DNA of 64,000 nt from positions 35,172 to 99,171 of the forward strand of contig NZ_JACHHK010000007.1 in the NCBI RefSeq assembly GCF_014202755.1, written 5' to 3'. Below the pieces are notes generated by a model. The model was not told where the DNA came from. It searched no databases and saw only the letters and a list, made by a program, of their open reading frames with translations. The translations under genes and the position numbers were made by a program. This DNA is from Catenisphaera adipataccumulans (GTDB taxonomy: Bacteria; Bacillota_I; Bacilli_A; Erysipelotrichales; Erysipelotrichaceae). Positions 54,338 through 63,046 of the stretch are shown piece by piece. How positions within the stretch are numbered: the first letter of the stretch is position 1; each line of letters begins with the position of its first letter.

Positions 54338-55453
54338 TTAAAGCATTTTTATAGTAAAGTTCAATGCAGATGCTATAACTGCATCCATATCATAATATTT
54401 GTATTCTCCTAAACGTCCACCGAAATACACGTCGTTTTCTTTGTCAGCTAATTCTTTATATTTTGCAAACAAAGCGCTGTTTTTTTCATCGTTAACCGGA
54501 TAATACGGTTCATCTCCCGGTTTCCATTCCGAGCTAAATTCACGGGAAATTACTGTTTTAGGTAGATCATTACCCTCTACATCTTTACCAAACTCAAACC
54601 ATTTATGTTCAATGATTCGTGTCCATGGAGTTTCACGATCTGTGTAATTAACGGCAGCGTTTCCTTGGAAATTCGGAATATCCAATACTTCGTTTTCAAA
54701 GCGGACCGATCGATATTCCAAATTACCTAATTTAAAATTGAAATAGGCATCAATAGGTCCGGTATAAACCACTTTTTCAGCTAACGCATCTAACTCTTCT
54801 TTATGTTCGAGATAATCGGTATTCAAACGCACCTCGATATCTCCAATCATATTCTGAACCATTTTTGTGTAACCGCCGACTGGAATTCCCTGGAATAACG
54901 CATTGAAATAATTATTATCAAATGTCAATCGTACAGGAAGCCTCTTAATAATAAAGCTCGGTAGTTCTGTGCAGTCCCTTCCCCATTGCTTTTCTGTATA
55001 TCCTTTGATTAATTTTTCATAAATATCTCGGCCAACCAAAGAAATTGCTTGTTCTTCCAGATTTTGTGGTTCATGATCAATTTCTTTGCGTTGTTCAGCA
55101 ATTTTTGCCTCCGCTTCTTGTGGTGTTACAACGCCCCACATTTTATTGAATGTGTACATGTTGAATGGCAGTGAATAAAGCTCTCCCTTATAGTTTGCTA
55201 CTGGGCTGTTCGTGAATCGATTAAATGTTGCAAATTGATTAACATATTCCCAAACTTCCTTATTGTTGGTATGGAAAATGTGTGCACCATATTTATGGAC
55301 ATTGATCCCTTCAATTTTTTCTGTATAAACATTTCCAGCAATATTTGGGCGTTTATCTACCATTAGTATCTTTTTTCCTTTTTTATTAGCTTCATGTGCA
55401 AATACAGATCCAAATAAACCTGTTCCAACAACTAAATAATCATACTTTTTCAT
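54338..55453 (-). CDS. glf: UDP-galactopyranose mutase
   Basis: FAD enzyme interconverting UDP-galactopyranose and UDP-galactofuranose. The 371-residue protein has the dinucleotide fold YLVVGTGLFGSVFAHEA, YGAHIFHTNNKEVWEYVNQF, the EKQWGRDCTELP segment and GRLGEYKYYDMD near the end. AAGGAGAG precedes the ATG; the start overlaps the flippase stop by 14 bases. It implies galactofuranose in the glycan. Confidence 0.95.
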   Translation of the reverse strand: MKKYDYLVVGTGLFGSVFAHEANKKGKKILMVDKRPNIAGNVYTEKIEGINVHKYGAHIFHTNNKEVWEYVNQFATFNRFTNSPVANYKGELYSLPFNMYTFNKMWGVVTPQEAEAKIAEQRKEIDHEPQNLEEQAISLVGRDIYEKLIKGYTEKQWGRDCTELPSFIIKRLPVRLTFDNNYFNALFQGIPVGGYTKMVQNMIGDIEVRLNTDYLEHKEELDALAEKVVYTGPIDAYFNFKLGNLEYRSVRFENEVLDIPNFQGNAAVNYTDRETPWTRIIEHKWFEFGKDVEGNDLPKTVISREFSSEWKPGDEPYYPVNDEKNSALFAKYKELADKENDVYFGGRLGEYKYYDMDAVIASALNFTIKML

Positions 55454-56921
55454 GTTTCTCTCCTTTGAATCGTCTTAATAAATCATTTTTCATGTCTATT
55501 ACAAATGGTTCTTTCATTAAAAGTAGAAGTAATCCGTATATACCGAAAAAAATTATTCCAGTAATAACAATTACTAAAAAACTATTCCATCTCAGACTGT
55601 TTAATATCTGTAAGTCTTTGAAAAATGAAGAAATAAATACACTAGCAGCCAGACTAATTAAAATTCTAAAATAATTAAATGACTTAAAAATATCTGCAAC
55701 AAAATCTTTTGTATAGTGCAATTGTACAATTAAAACGACAAATTCTGCAACTAAAGTTCCAATAGCAGCGCCAGATGATGCCATACTTGGAATCAATATC
55801 AAATTAATAATAAAATCAACAATTCCCCCAGCAACTTCAGAATAAAGTACACAAATTTCATTGCCGGTCGGTACAAGAATTTGCATTCCTAAAATGTTTG
55901 TCAGACCAATAAATATTAATGTTGGCATAATAATCTGCATTGGCCGAATCGCACCTGTATAATCTTGACTTGATAAAAAATATATTCCTTCACTAGCAAA
56001 TAAAGTAAAGTAAACTGCTAGAGGGATTGAAATCAATATAACGAAATTCAGTGCTTTTTTTGTAATATTCTCAAATTGTTCTTTTTCATTATGTTCTATA
56101 TAATAAGATGCTCTTGGCAACAGGACAGTTCCCAATGATGTGACAATACTAACCAAAACAGTCTTTATTTTAACAGCTGCTTGATAGTATCCGACATCTG
56201 TATTTGTCTTCATGAATCCTAACATCACCGTATCAAGGTTCGTATATACTGTTGTAGCACAAGACATTGCAAAAAAGATACCAATAGGTCGTAAATGTCT
56301 TTTGAAATTGTAATGCCCTACTGGTCTTACAATGATAAACTTCCTTGCGTAAATAAAGTTTAGTAAACTTGAAGCAGATGATGCAAAAATTGAAATTGCA
56401 CCATAGATGATATAATCGCTTTTTGCATGGATCAAAGCAAACATTGCCAATAAAGCAATAAATTTAAAAAGAACAGAACGGATCGTAATATAAGTATATT
56501 GCTCAAGTCCTTTATATAACCACTCCATGCCAATACAGTTAAACATAATCAATAAACTTATTATTAAAAACAAAGGCTTTTCTTGTGCAAGACGTGGTAC
56601 AGTAAACAAGCAAATAAAGAAGACTATATATGCTAATATTGACATTACTAGGTTAATAATAAATAATTCCTGCGTTGTTCTTGATAATTTTTCCTTGTCA
56701 TCACGCACCTGTGCACATGCTCGTATACCATATGTTGGTATTCCAAGCTGTGCAAACATTGAAAAATAAGTGATCACCGATGTGGCAAAAGTAACACTTC
56801 CATATCCAGAAGGCGATAAAATAGTCGAAACATAAGGAAATGTAATCAAAGGGAATATAAATGAAGACATTGTCAGCAACGCATTCATGATGAAATTCTT
56901 TTTTACAGAAGTTTGTTGCAT
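55440..56921 (-). CDS. Wzx-type oligosaccharide flippase
   Basis: A 493-residue MOP-superfamily flippase with about 14 helices that moves lipid-linked repeat units outward. Typical features are the opening FIMNALLTMSSFIFPLITFP and the SVTFATSVITYFSMFAQLG-type helix 2 near residue 50. MEWLYKGLEQYTYITIRS follows near residue 130. GAGGAGGAG before 56921 fixes the start; the frame is open five codons further. Confidence 0.9.
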   Translation of the reverse strand: MQQTSVKKNFIMNALLTMSSFIFPLITFPYVSTILSPSGYGSVTFATSVITYFSMFAQLGIPTYGIRACAQVRDDKEKLSRTTQELFIINLVMSILAYIVFFICLFTVPRLAQEKPLFLIISLLIMFNCIGMEWLYKGLEQYTYITIRSVLFKFIALLAMFALIHAKSDYIIYGAISIFASSASSLLNFIYARKFIIVRPVGHYNFKRHLRPIGIFFAMSCATTVYTNLDTVMLGFMKTNTDVGYYQAAVKIKTVLVSIVTSLGTVLLPRASYYIEHNEKEQFENITKKALNFVILISIPLAVYFTLFASEGIYFLSSQDYTGAIRPMQIIMPTLIFIGLTNILGMQILVPTGNEICVLYSEVAGGIVDFIINLILIPSMASSGAAIGTLVAEFVVLIVQLHYTKDFVADIFKSFNYFRILISLAASVFISSFFKDLQILNSLRWNSFLVIVITGIIFFGIYGLLLLLMKEPFVIDMKNDLLRRFKGEKHEKV

Positions 56922-56978
56922 ATGTCTCCTCCTCATTAATACGAATCGATAATTAATTATCTTTCCTCAAATAAATTT

Positions 56979-58049
56979 TCATTTAATAAATAAATTTTTA
57001 AGCTTTAGTGCTAAAAAAATAGTTTTATTTTTATATAAAAATATTTTTATTTTTTGTTTTTTATCAGTAGCTTGTTTTGGATTTACTGTTTGCAAAAAGT
57101 ACCATGGATATTCATGTAATATATGATATTTGACTTTTTTTATTTTTTCTTTTTCCTTAAATCCCTGATCATTTAGTATGTAGCTTTTACAAATTTGATT
57201 AATAAATTCCAAAAGTAAATTTGAATAAGAAATAAATTGTTCATTATCATTTAAATCAATATTTTGCTTAATTTCCAATAAGGTTTTTTCCAATTCTTCT
57301 ACAATATTTGGATTAAATTGATTAGTTGCTGATGTCGGTCTATATTTATAAAGATAAAGTGATTTTTTTATCAAACATAATGATGTTAAATCATTGAATA
57401 TTCTTAGATTCCATTCAATATCTTCCCCAATTGTAAGATATGGATTAAACTGTGTTTTTTTTAGTAATTCAGTTTTTATCATTCTCGAAATTGGCCCTCT
57501 AGAAAAGTATCCTCCATCTTTTAAATAATTTGAATTGGTAATAAAAATCATATTTGATTTAAATTTATTTATTTCAAATTTATTCAAAATGTAAACGTCA
57601 TCAGGCATTTTATTCTCATGAGTAGCTAATGTGTTTTGAAGACTTGCTTCTTTACTTTTTATATAAATAACGCCGCTTAAAATCATATCAAAATCTGATT
57701 CAATTAAAATGTCAGACACATTGTTGAAATAGTTAGGAGCTAATTCATCATCAGCATCTAAGAAAGTAATGTACTTACCACGGGCAAAATTTATTCCGAA
57801 ATTTCTTGCTGATGACACTCCGCCATTTGTTTTATGGAGAACCTTAATTCTATCATCTTTGTTTTCAATCATATTTAAACTTAAAGAAAATTTTTTCAGA
57901 CTACCATCATCTACAATAAGAATTTCATAATCAGAAAAATCTTGATTTAAGACGCTATCAACTGCAGCACTAACTAAGGAAAATTCAACATTATAATATG
58001 GTATTATTACGCTAATTATAACTGAATAATTTTCATTATTAGGCTTCAT
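56979..58049 (-). CDS. Glycosyltransferase family 2
   Basis: A 356-residue GT-A enzyme. ISVIIPYYNVEFSLVSAAV opens the domain, ILIVDDGSLKKF and GKYITFLDADDEL hold the nucleotide and DxD residues. A helical region after about 240 has no membrane helix. AAGGAG precedes the ATG, which lies inside the epimerase 3' end (11-base overlap). Donor and acceptor unknown; galactofuranosyl transfer is possible given glf but unproven. Extremely AT-rich. Confidence 0.88.
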   Translation of the reverse strand: MKPNNENYSVIISVIIPYYNVEFSLVSAAVDSVLNQDFSDYEILIVDDGSLKKFSLSLNMIENKDDRIKVLHKTNGGVSSARNFGINFARGKYITFLDADDELAPNYFNNVSDILIESDFDMILSGVIYIKSKEASLQNTLATHENKMPDDVYILNKFEINKFKSNMIFITNSNYLKDGGYFSRGPISRMIKTELLKKTQFNPYLTIGEDIEWNLRIFNDLTSLCLIKKSLYLYKYRPTSATNQFNPNIVEELEKTLLEIKQNIDLNDNEQFISYSNLLLEFINQICKSYILNDQGFKEKEKIKKVKYHILHEYPWYFLQTVNPKQATDKKQKIKIFLYKNKTIFLALKLKNLFIK

Positions 58050-59115
58050 CGGAATACTCCTTAAAAGAAATACTTTTGATTATATTAATATTTCGAACTA
58101 TACCTTCCTGGATGGAATATTTTGGTTTCCAGCCAAGTTGCTTTAATTTATTACCGTTCAGCCTCGCTTTTGTAGCTTTACTATAACCAGATTTTTCAAT
58201 ATCATCGGGTAGCTGAAAAATAACTTTTGTATTTACATCTTTGGCAATCAAAGACGCTAAGTCTTTTAATTTAATATCCGATTCTTCATCCGCAATATTA
58301 TATGCTTCGCCATTTTTACCATAAAACAGAATAGTAAATAACCCTGATATAGCATCTGAAACATAGGTATAGGAGTAATATTGGTTTCCTTCACTCTTCA
58401 GAACAATATTTTCACCTTTTATTCCATTTTTTATAAATTGTGATATTGCTTTTGTATCATTCATTCTCATTGTTGGACCGTAAGAACGTGTAAAACGAGG
58501 GATTACAATATCCATATTGTATTGTTTGATGTACGCTTGGCAAAGAGCCTCACCACAACGTTTACTTTCTGGATAACCGGCTCTTAATGTATTCGAATTT
58601 ATGTAACCACAATAGTTCTCGTCAAATAATTCAACATCACCACGATTTTCACCATAAATCTCGTTTGATGAAGCAAATACAAATCGTTCAATATTGTGAT
58701 CCACGGCTAAATCAAGCATATTCTTCAGTCCAATAATATTTGTAGTTATTGTACTGATGGGTTCGTTGGCATACTGCAGCGGATGTGTATTGCTCGCCAA
58801 ATGCATCACAAAATTAATCTTCTGTTCATTGATTTCTAATGGCAAATTGATATCATGCGTATAAAAGATTAGAAAACCAGAATTCCAATATTTTTCAAAG
58901 CGCTGTTTTGCTTTATCAATGTTTCTGCCAATTAATAATAATTTACATCCTAAATCAAAATAAATGTTCCTATACATCACAACATCTACAAAAAAAGTAC
59001 CCAGTAAACCTGTTGCACCAGTTAAAAGAATCGTTTTATTTTTCAGTTGATTCCAAGGAAGATCAAGTTCTGCAACGAACTTAACATCTTCAATATATAA
59101 CGTATTTTCAATCAT
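58039..59115 (-). CDS. NAD-dependent epimerase/dehydratase (extended SDR)
   Basis: A 358-residue extended SDR. The NAD loop ILLTGATGLLGTF is near residue 30, VMHLASNTHPLQYAN near 105, FASSNEIYGENRGD carries the Ser region and AGYPESKRCGEAL supplies YxxxK. It directly follows the ispD-like gene (ends overlap) and precedes the GT2. In this place it probably modifies a nucleotide-activated sugar or polyol. AGGTG precedes 59115. Confidence 0.88.
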   Translation of the reverse strand: MIENTLYIEDVKFVAELDLPWNQLKNKTILLTGATGLLGTFFVDVVMYRNIYFDLGCKLLLIGRNIDKAKQRFEKYWNSGFLIFYTHDINLPLEINEQKINFVMHLASNTHPLQYANEPISTITTNIIGLKNMLDLAVDHNIERFVFASSNEIYGENRGDVELFDENYCGYINSNTLRAGYPESKRCGEALCQAYIKQYNMDIVIPRFTRSYGPTMRMNDTKAISQFIKNGIKGENIVLKSEGNQYYSYTYVSDAISGLFTILFYGKNGEAYNIADEESDIKLKDLASLIAKDVNTKVIFQLPDDIEKSGYSKATKARLNGNKLKQLGWKPKYSIQEGIVRNINIIKSISFKEYSDEA

Positions 59116-59123
59116 CAAATCAC

Positions 59124-59840
59124 CTAATCCAACCATCTATTTCTTTCAGATAAAATATAAGCTTTAAATAATTGCAAATCTTCTTGCGTAGTTAATTTAA
59201 TATTACGTTCTGAACCTTCAGCAAAATATAGTCTTTCACCCAGTTCAACCATCATAGTATTTGTATAAGAAGATCCATAAATACCTATTTCTTCTTTAAA
59301 TGCTTTATGATATGCCCAGTCAAGTTTAGAAAATTTATAAGCTTGAGGAGTAGAAACACGTCGCAGAGTTTCTCTTGGTATATATTTTACTGTCGAAATT
59401 TCATCATCGATTAAAAATATTTGTTCATTATATGGTAATGAAGTTACAGCATTTCCATATTGTTTACATTTTACAATAACATCAGACAATACTGCAGAAT
59501 CGACTAAAGGACGAATACCATCATGTATTATAACTGTGTCATCGTCTGAACATATATTTTCAAGATTATATACACCGTTGCGAATGGATTCTTGACCTGT
59601 ATTTCCGCCTTTAACGATCCATTTTAGTTTTGTAATACCATATTGTTTAGCATATGCTCTAGCAACGTCTTCCCAGCCTTGAATACAAACAAGTTCAATT
59701 GCATCAATTTGAGGATGCTTTTGAAAATTCTCTAAAGTATAAACTAAAACCGGTTTATCAAAAACATTGATAAACTGTTTTGGAATATCTTTACCCATTC
59801 TTTTACCTGATCCACCGGCTATTATTATTGCAATGTTCAT
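59124..59840 (-). CDS. IspD/TarI-family cytidylyltransferase
   Basis: A 238-residue CTP-dependent cytidylyltransferase. The nucleotide loop is IIAGGSGKRMGKDIPKQF; GNTGQESIRNGVYNL and TVIIHDGIRPLVD follow, and RRVSTPQAYKF near residue 165. IspD proteins usually read HDAARP and TarI HDSVRP here; HDGIRP fits neither well. Location among capsule genes, apart from dxs, argues for a CDP-polyol or CDP-sugar donor rather than isoprenoid synthesis. GGAGG precedes the ATG. Confidence 0.88.
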   Translation of the reverse strand: MNIAIIIAGGSGKRMGKDIPKQFINVFDKPVLVYTLENFQKHPQIDAIELVCIQGWEDVARAYAKQYGITKLKWIVKGGNTGQESIRNGVYNLENICSDDDTVIIHDGIRPLVDSAVLSDVIVKCKQYGNAVTSLPYNEQIFLIDDEISTVKYIPRETLRRVSTPQAYKFSKLDWAYHKAFKEEIGIYGSSYTNTMMVELGERLYFAEGSERNIKLTTQEDLQLFKAYILSERNRWLD

Positions 59841-59867
59841 AATATTTTCCTCCTAATCATGAAGTAT

Positions 59868-60686
59868 TTATTCAGCATCTATATAATAAGCAATCATATT
59901 ATGTACTTTTCTTTTTTCAACTGGTGGTAATTTCATATAATCCCCATATAAATTTTCGAGGTACGATTTCCAGCATGACATTACTGAAAATTTGTGTCCT
60001 TCAAAAACAACAACATCTGTTTTTTCAAAATCTTCTTTTTTCATTAATTCATTAGAGTTATATAAACCCCACGTAACAATCCCAACATTCTTAGATAGTT
60101 CGTATTTATTCAAAGAAGCTTCATAATTTATTTTTTTAAGTAACCGTTTCTTTCCAATTAATTTTGCAAATGGAACTAACAGGAATTTCGAAACTGCTTT
60201 AAATTTTGTACTACCTTTTCCTGCTTTTGCAAAACAAAGAGACAGCAATCTTCTGTATAAATTAACTTTTTTATATATTTGGTCAACTTCCTGCATTTTT
60301 TCAGGTAAACCATCTACAGGTAAAACATCAATCCACAAATGATCATAATTTGTTTTTATGGAATAATCCATATCACAAAATGTATTTAAATCGAGAACTT
60401 TCATAAATGGAAAATCAAAATTACCTAGCTCATCACATACTATTTGAAAACGATCATCAATACCATTCAAGTCTTTATTGATCTTGATTAGTTTTTCATA
60501 ATCAGGACGTGGCATACATACATCTATATCATCATCCCACGGTATAAATCCTTTATGCCTTGCAGCACCTAACATAGTTCCTCCACAAAGGTAGAACTTA
60601 AGATTATATTTGTTACACCACTTTTGAAATTCTAAAAGTATGTTTAATTCTGCTAATTGTATTGATCTTTTTGATAATCTTTCCAT
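59868..60686 (-). CDS. LicD family phosphotransferase
   Basis: A 272-residue LicD protein. The diagnostic block lies at residues 34-56: LCGGTMLGAARHKGFIPWDD followed by DIDVCM, giving the metal-binding Asp cluster of this nucleotidyltransferase-like fold. LicD enzymes transfer a phospho-substituent such as phosphocholine from a CDP donor to glycans. The adjoining cytidylyltransferase could make that donor. GAGGAAG before 60686 sets the start. First gene of the polysaccharide unit. Confidence 0.92.
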   Translation of the reverse strand: MERLSKRSIQLAELNILLEFQKWCNKYNLKFYLCGGTMLGAARHKGFIPWDDDIDVCMPRPDYEKLIKINKDLNGIDDRFQIVCDELGNFDFPFMKVLDLNTFCDMDYSIKTNYDHLWIDVLPVDGLPEKMQEVDQIYKKVNLYRRLLSLCFAKAGKGSTKFKAVSKFLLVPFAKLIGKKRLLKKINYEASLNKYELSKNVGIVTWGLYNSNELMKKEDFEKTDVVVFEGHKFSVMSCWKSYLENLYGDYMKLPPVEKRKVHNMIAYYIDAE

Positions 60687-60990
60687 ATATTCTTCCTCAC
60701 TCAATAAAATTATCAACAATAGAAAGTATATAGATATTTCTATTACAATGCTTTTAATTTATATAGATTTACATTTATAAAATCATAAAATCAAATTAAT
60801 TTATATATTAATTTTCTTATTGAAAAGAAAATATAAAGATTTTGATTTTCGATTTTTCAATTTCCGTTGAATCGATACGCATTGCAATAAATGACTAATA
60901 GAAAAATATTGATACTCTTATTTACAAGAAAAATTATTTTTTAAATCAAAATGTGATTTTAAATATTTATTCTTTATCGCTACACTAAAA
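60687..60990. other. AT-rich upstream region of the polysaccharide unit
   Basis: No coding frame. Read leftward it should hold the licD promoter; TTGAAA then TATATT around 60830-60860 is a weak candidate. A 7-base inverted repeat ATAGAAA/TTTCTAT (60719-60743) sits 33 bases from the licD ATG and could be an operator. Confidence 0.45.
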
Positions 60991-61013
60991 AATAGATGGT
61001 TTATTCAACCATC
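60991..61013 (-). terminator. Terminator of efp
   Basis: GATGGTT/AACCATC stem with a 5-base loop, followed leftward by TATTTTTTAG, directly after the efp stop. Confidence 0.8.
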
Positions 61014-61574
61014 CTATTTTGCACGTCCAGAATATTTTCCATCGTTTGTATTAACTACAATTGTCTCATCCTGATTAATGAATAAAGGAACTTTCACTTC
61101 CAAACCAGTTTCCAAAACAGCATTTTTACTAGCGCTTGTAGCTGTATCGCCTTTTACTGCCGGTTCGCATTCTACTACTTTTAATGAAACCTTATCTGGC
61201 AGAACAACTCCTAAAATTTCTCCTTCGTAACTAGAAATATTAACATTGTCTTCTGGCTTTATAAATTGTTTTTCCCAAGTTAAGCGATCCATTGGTATTT
61301 CAATCTGATCATAAGTTTCATTATCCATAAATACCATGGCATCATCTGTATCATACAGATATTGCATTTCTTTTTTTTCAATCATAGCAGGTTCTACTTT
61401 TTCGCCGCCGCCCCATGATAATTCAACGTTACTTCCTGTACGTAAATTACGAACTTTAGCTTTAACCACCATAGCACTACGAGCTGTCTTATTTTGAGAA
61501 ATATCTAATACAACATAAATATCTCCATTTACGTTAATTGTTTGACCTGGTTTTAAGTCGTTTGATTGAATCAT
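61014..61574 (-). CDS. efp: Translation elongation factor P
   Basis: Relieves ribosome stalling at proline runs. The 186-residue protein has the KOW-like N-terminal domain, two OB folds and the family ending with EVKVPLFINQDETIVVNT. The P-site loop near residues 26-36 reads SQNKTARSAMV, with Arg at position 32. It lacks the PGKG Lys that Firmicute/Proteobacterial enzymes modify. The loop aligns with Arg-type or Mollicutes-type EF-P. AAGGAGACG and a clear promoter precede it. It is an unusual guest between polysaccharide genes. Confidence 0.94.
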   Translation of the reverse strand: MIQSNDLKPGQTINVNGDIYVVLDISQNKTARSAMVVKAKVRNLRTGSNVELSWGGGEKVEPAMIEKKEMQYLYDTDDAMVFMDNETYDQIEIPMDRLTWEKQFIKPEDNVNISSYEGEILGVVLPDKVSLKVVECEPAVKGDTATSASKNAVLETGLEVKVPLFINQDETIVVNTNDGKYSGRAK

Positions 61575-61608
61575 TCTTCTCGTCTCCTTTTTACATATAA
61601 CCTATTTT

Positions 61609-61636
61609 ATTCTAATGGATAATCTTCATTTGTCAA
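61609..61636 (-). promoter_or_regulatory. SigA-type promoter of efp
   Basis: Minus strand TTGACA (61631-61636), 16-base spacer, TAGAAT (61609-61614); start codon 34 bases downstream. Confidence 0.8.
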
Positions 61637-61649
61637 GATTTCGGCCATA

Positions 61650-61678
61650 GTAAAAGGTGCCTAAAAGGCACCTTTTAC
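61650..61678. terminator. Strong hairpin between the second GT2 gene and efp
   Basis: Perfect 12-base stem GTAAAAGGTGCC/GGCACCTTTTAC with TAAAA loop. Its T-rich arm can terminate the leftward GT2 transcript before the efp promoter; no gene reads into it from the right except that one. Confidence 0.75.
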
Positions 61679-61976
61679 TTGTATCGAAAGGAATCGATAT
61701 GAATAAATAGGCTCACATACTTATTTTAAGGAAGGATGTATGTGTGCAGCTTTTGAGATTGAGCCTGATCTCAAACTTTATCCGAATACATATTATCATC
61801 ATTTTTATTTTATGTAAACCCTTACACTATGCATTATTGATTTTATTCTTTTTCTTTAAATCTATGAATGGATATTGATCTTTACAAATTCGTTGCACTA
61901 CTATAAGAAAAAATCAATTTTAGGACAATGAATTTTATTTATAAAATCACTTAATATGTAAATTAAATAAGATGAT
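61679..61976. other. Region between efp and the second GT2 gene
   Basis: About 300 bases with no firm gene. A 25-codon frame starts at 61740 (MCAAFEIEPDLKLYPN) after AAGGAAGG, but has no recognisable relatives by eye. An 8-base inverted repeat TTTGAGAT/ATCTCAAA lies at 61752-61775, inside that frame. It may be debris of an older gene. Confidence 0.4.
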
Positions 61977-62981
61977 TTAATGCGAAAATCTTTTAAATTG
62001 ATATTGCCTGATTTTGCCAACAAATAATGCCAAATAATTCATTTTATGCTTCAAAAGAAATAAAGGAACTTTTCGAGTAAAGGATAAGTCTTCATATGAT
62101 GAATATTTAATTGATTTTTCTACAACATCATTTTGTAAAACGAATTTAAGTGATTTCATTTTATTCTTATTTTTTGGATTTGCACAATAATTGACGAGTA
62201 TAAGTAAAACATGATAAATAACAAAGTTATAATAATACTTAATTATTGCTGGATTTGACTTAAATTCTGTATTTAAATCAGAATATATTATATTCATTGA
62301 TAACAAATATTTATTGGCATATTCATTATCAAAACTTCGCACAATAGAATTTGGATTAAAAATATAATGAAATAAAAATTTTTTTATACCCACAATATTT
62401 TTTAAATTTTGAGAAAGTCGTATACAATATTCTGCATCTTCAGCCAACTCTAAGTTTTCATTTAAAAAAATATCAGATACTGCAGTTCTTTTTATTAGTT
62501 TTCCCCAACAGAATCCAACACCTTTTTGAACAGTTAAAATGTCTTTTATATAATCTATTCTGCTTAAATATATTTTATCATCTTGGAAACAATATACTTT
62601 TTCTGAATGATCATGATATTCTCTAATATAATTACAAATAACACAATCTGAATTATAAAATATTGCTTTTTCAATCATTGTTTCACATGTTTCATTTGAT
62701 AAATAATCATCCGCATCTAAAAATAATAACCAGTCTCCTATTGCATTCCGTATACCTATATTCCGTCCAGAAGCAGCTGTATGATTTTTATTTTTAAATA
62801 CCCTTATTTTATCATTCTGATTAAATTGACTAATTATTTCTTCTATATCAGAATTTTTTCCATTATCAATTATTAATATTTCTATATCTTTATAAGTCTG
62901 GTTCAAACAGCTTTTTACGGTATTTGTGAAAAGTACTTTGTCACCATTATACACTGGAATAATAATTGAAATCTTACTCAT
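61977..62981 (-). CDS. Glycosyltransferase family 2
   Basis: A 334-residue GT-A enzyme. KISIIIPVYNGDKVLF opens it, ILIIDNGKNSDIEE and GDWLLFLDADDYLS carry the nucleotide and DxD elements. The C-terminal ~120 residues are helical and basic, without membrane helices. It uses an unusual DNG in place of the common DDGS. GGAG nine bases before 62981 sets the start. Very AT-rich like the main island but separated from it by efp. Confidence 0.87.
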   Translation of the reverse strand: MSKISIIIPVYNGDKVLFTNTVKSCLNQTYKDIEILIIDNGKNSDIEEIISQFNQNDKIRVFKNKNHTAASGRNIGIRNAIGDWLLFLDADDYLSNETCETMIEKAIFYNSDCVICNYIREYHDHSEKVYCFQDDKIYLSRIDYIKDILTVQKGVGFCWGKLIKRTAVSDIFLNENLELAEDAEYCIRLSQNLKNIVGIKKFLFHYIFNPNSIVRSFDNEYANKYLLSMNIIYSDLNTEFKSNPAIIKYYYNFVIYHVLLILVNYCANPKNKNKMKSLKFVLQNDVVEKSIKYSSYEDLSFTRKVPLFLLKHKMNYLALFVGKIRQYQFKRFSH

Positions 62982-63046
62982 ACATGTAACTCCATTAAAC
63001 CATTGTTTATTGAAAACAACTGTGTAGAACACAGTTGTTTATAAAT

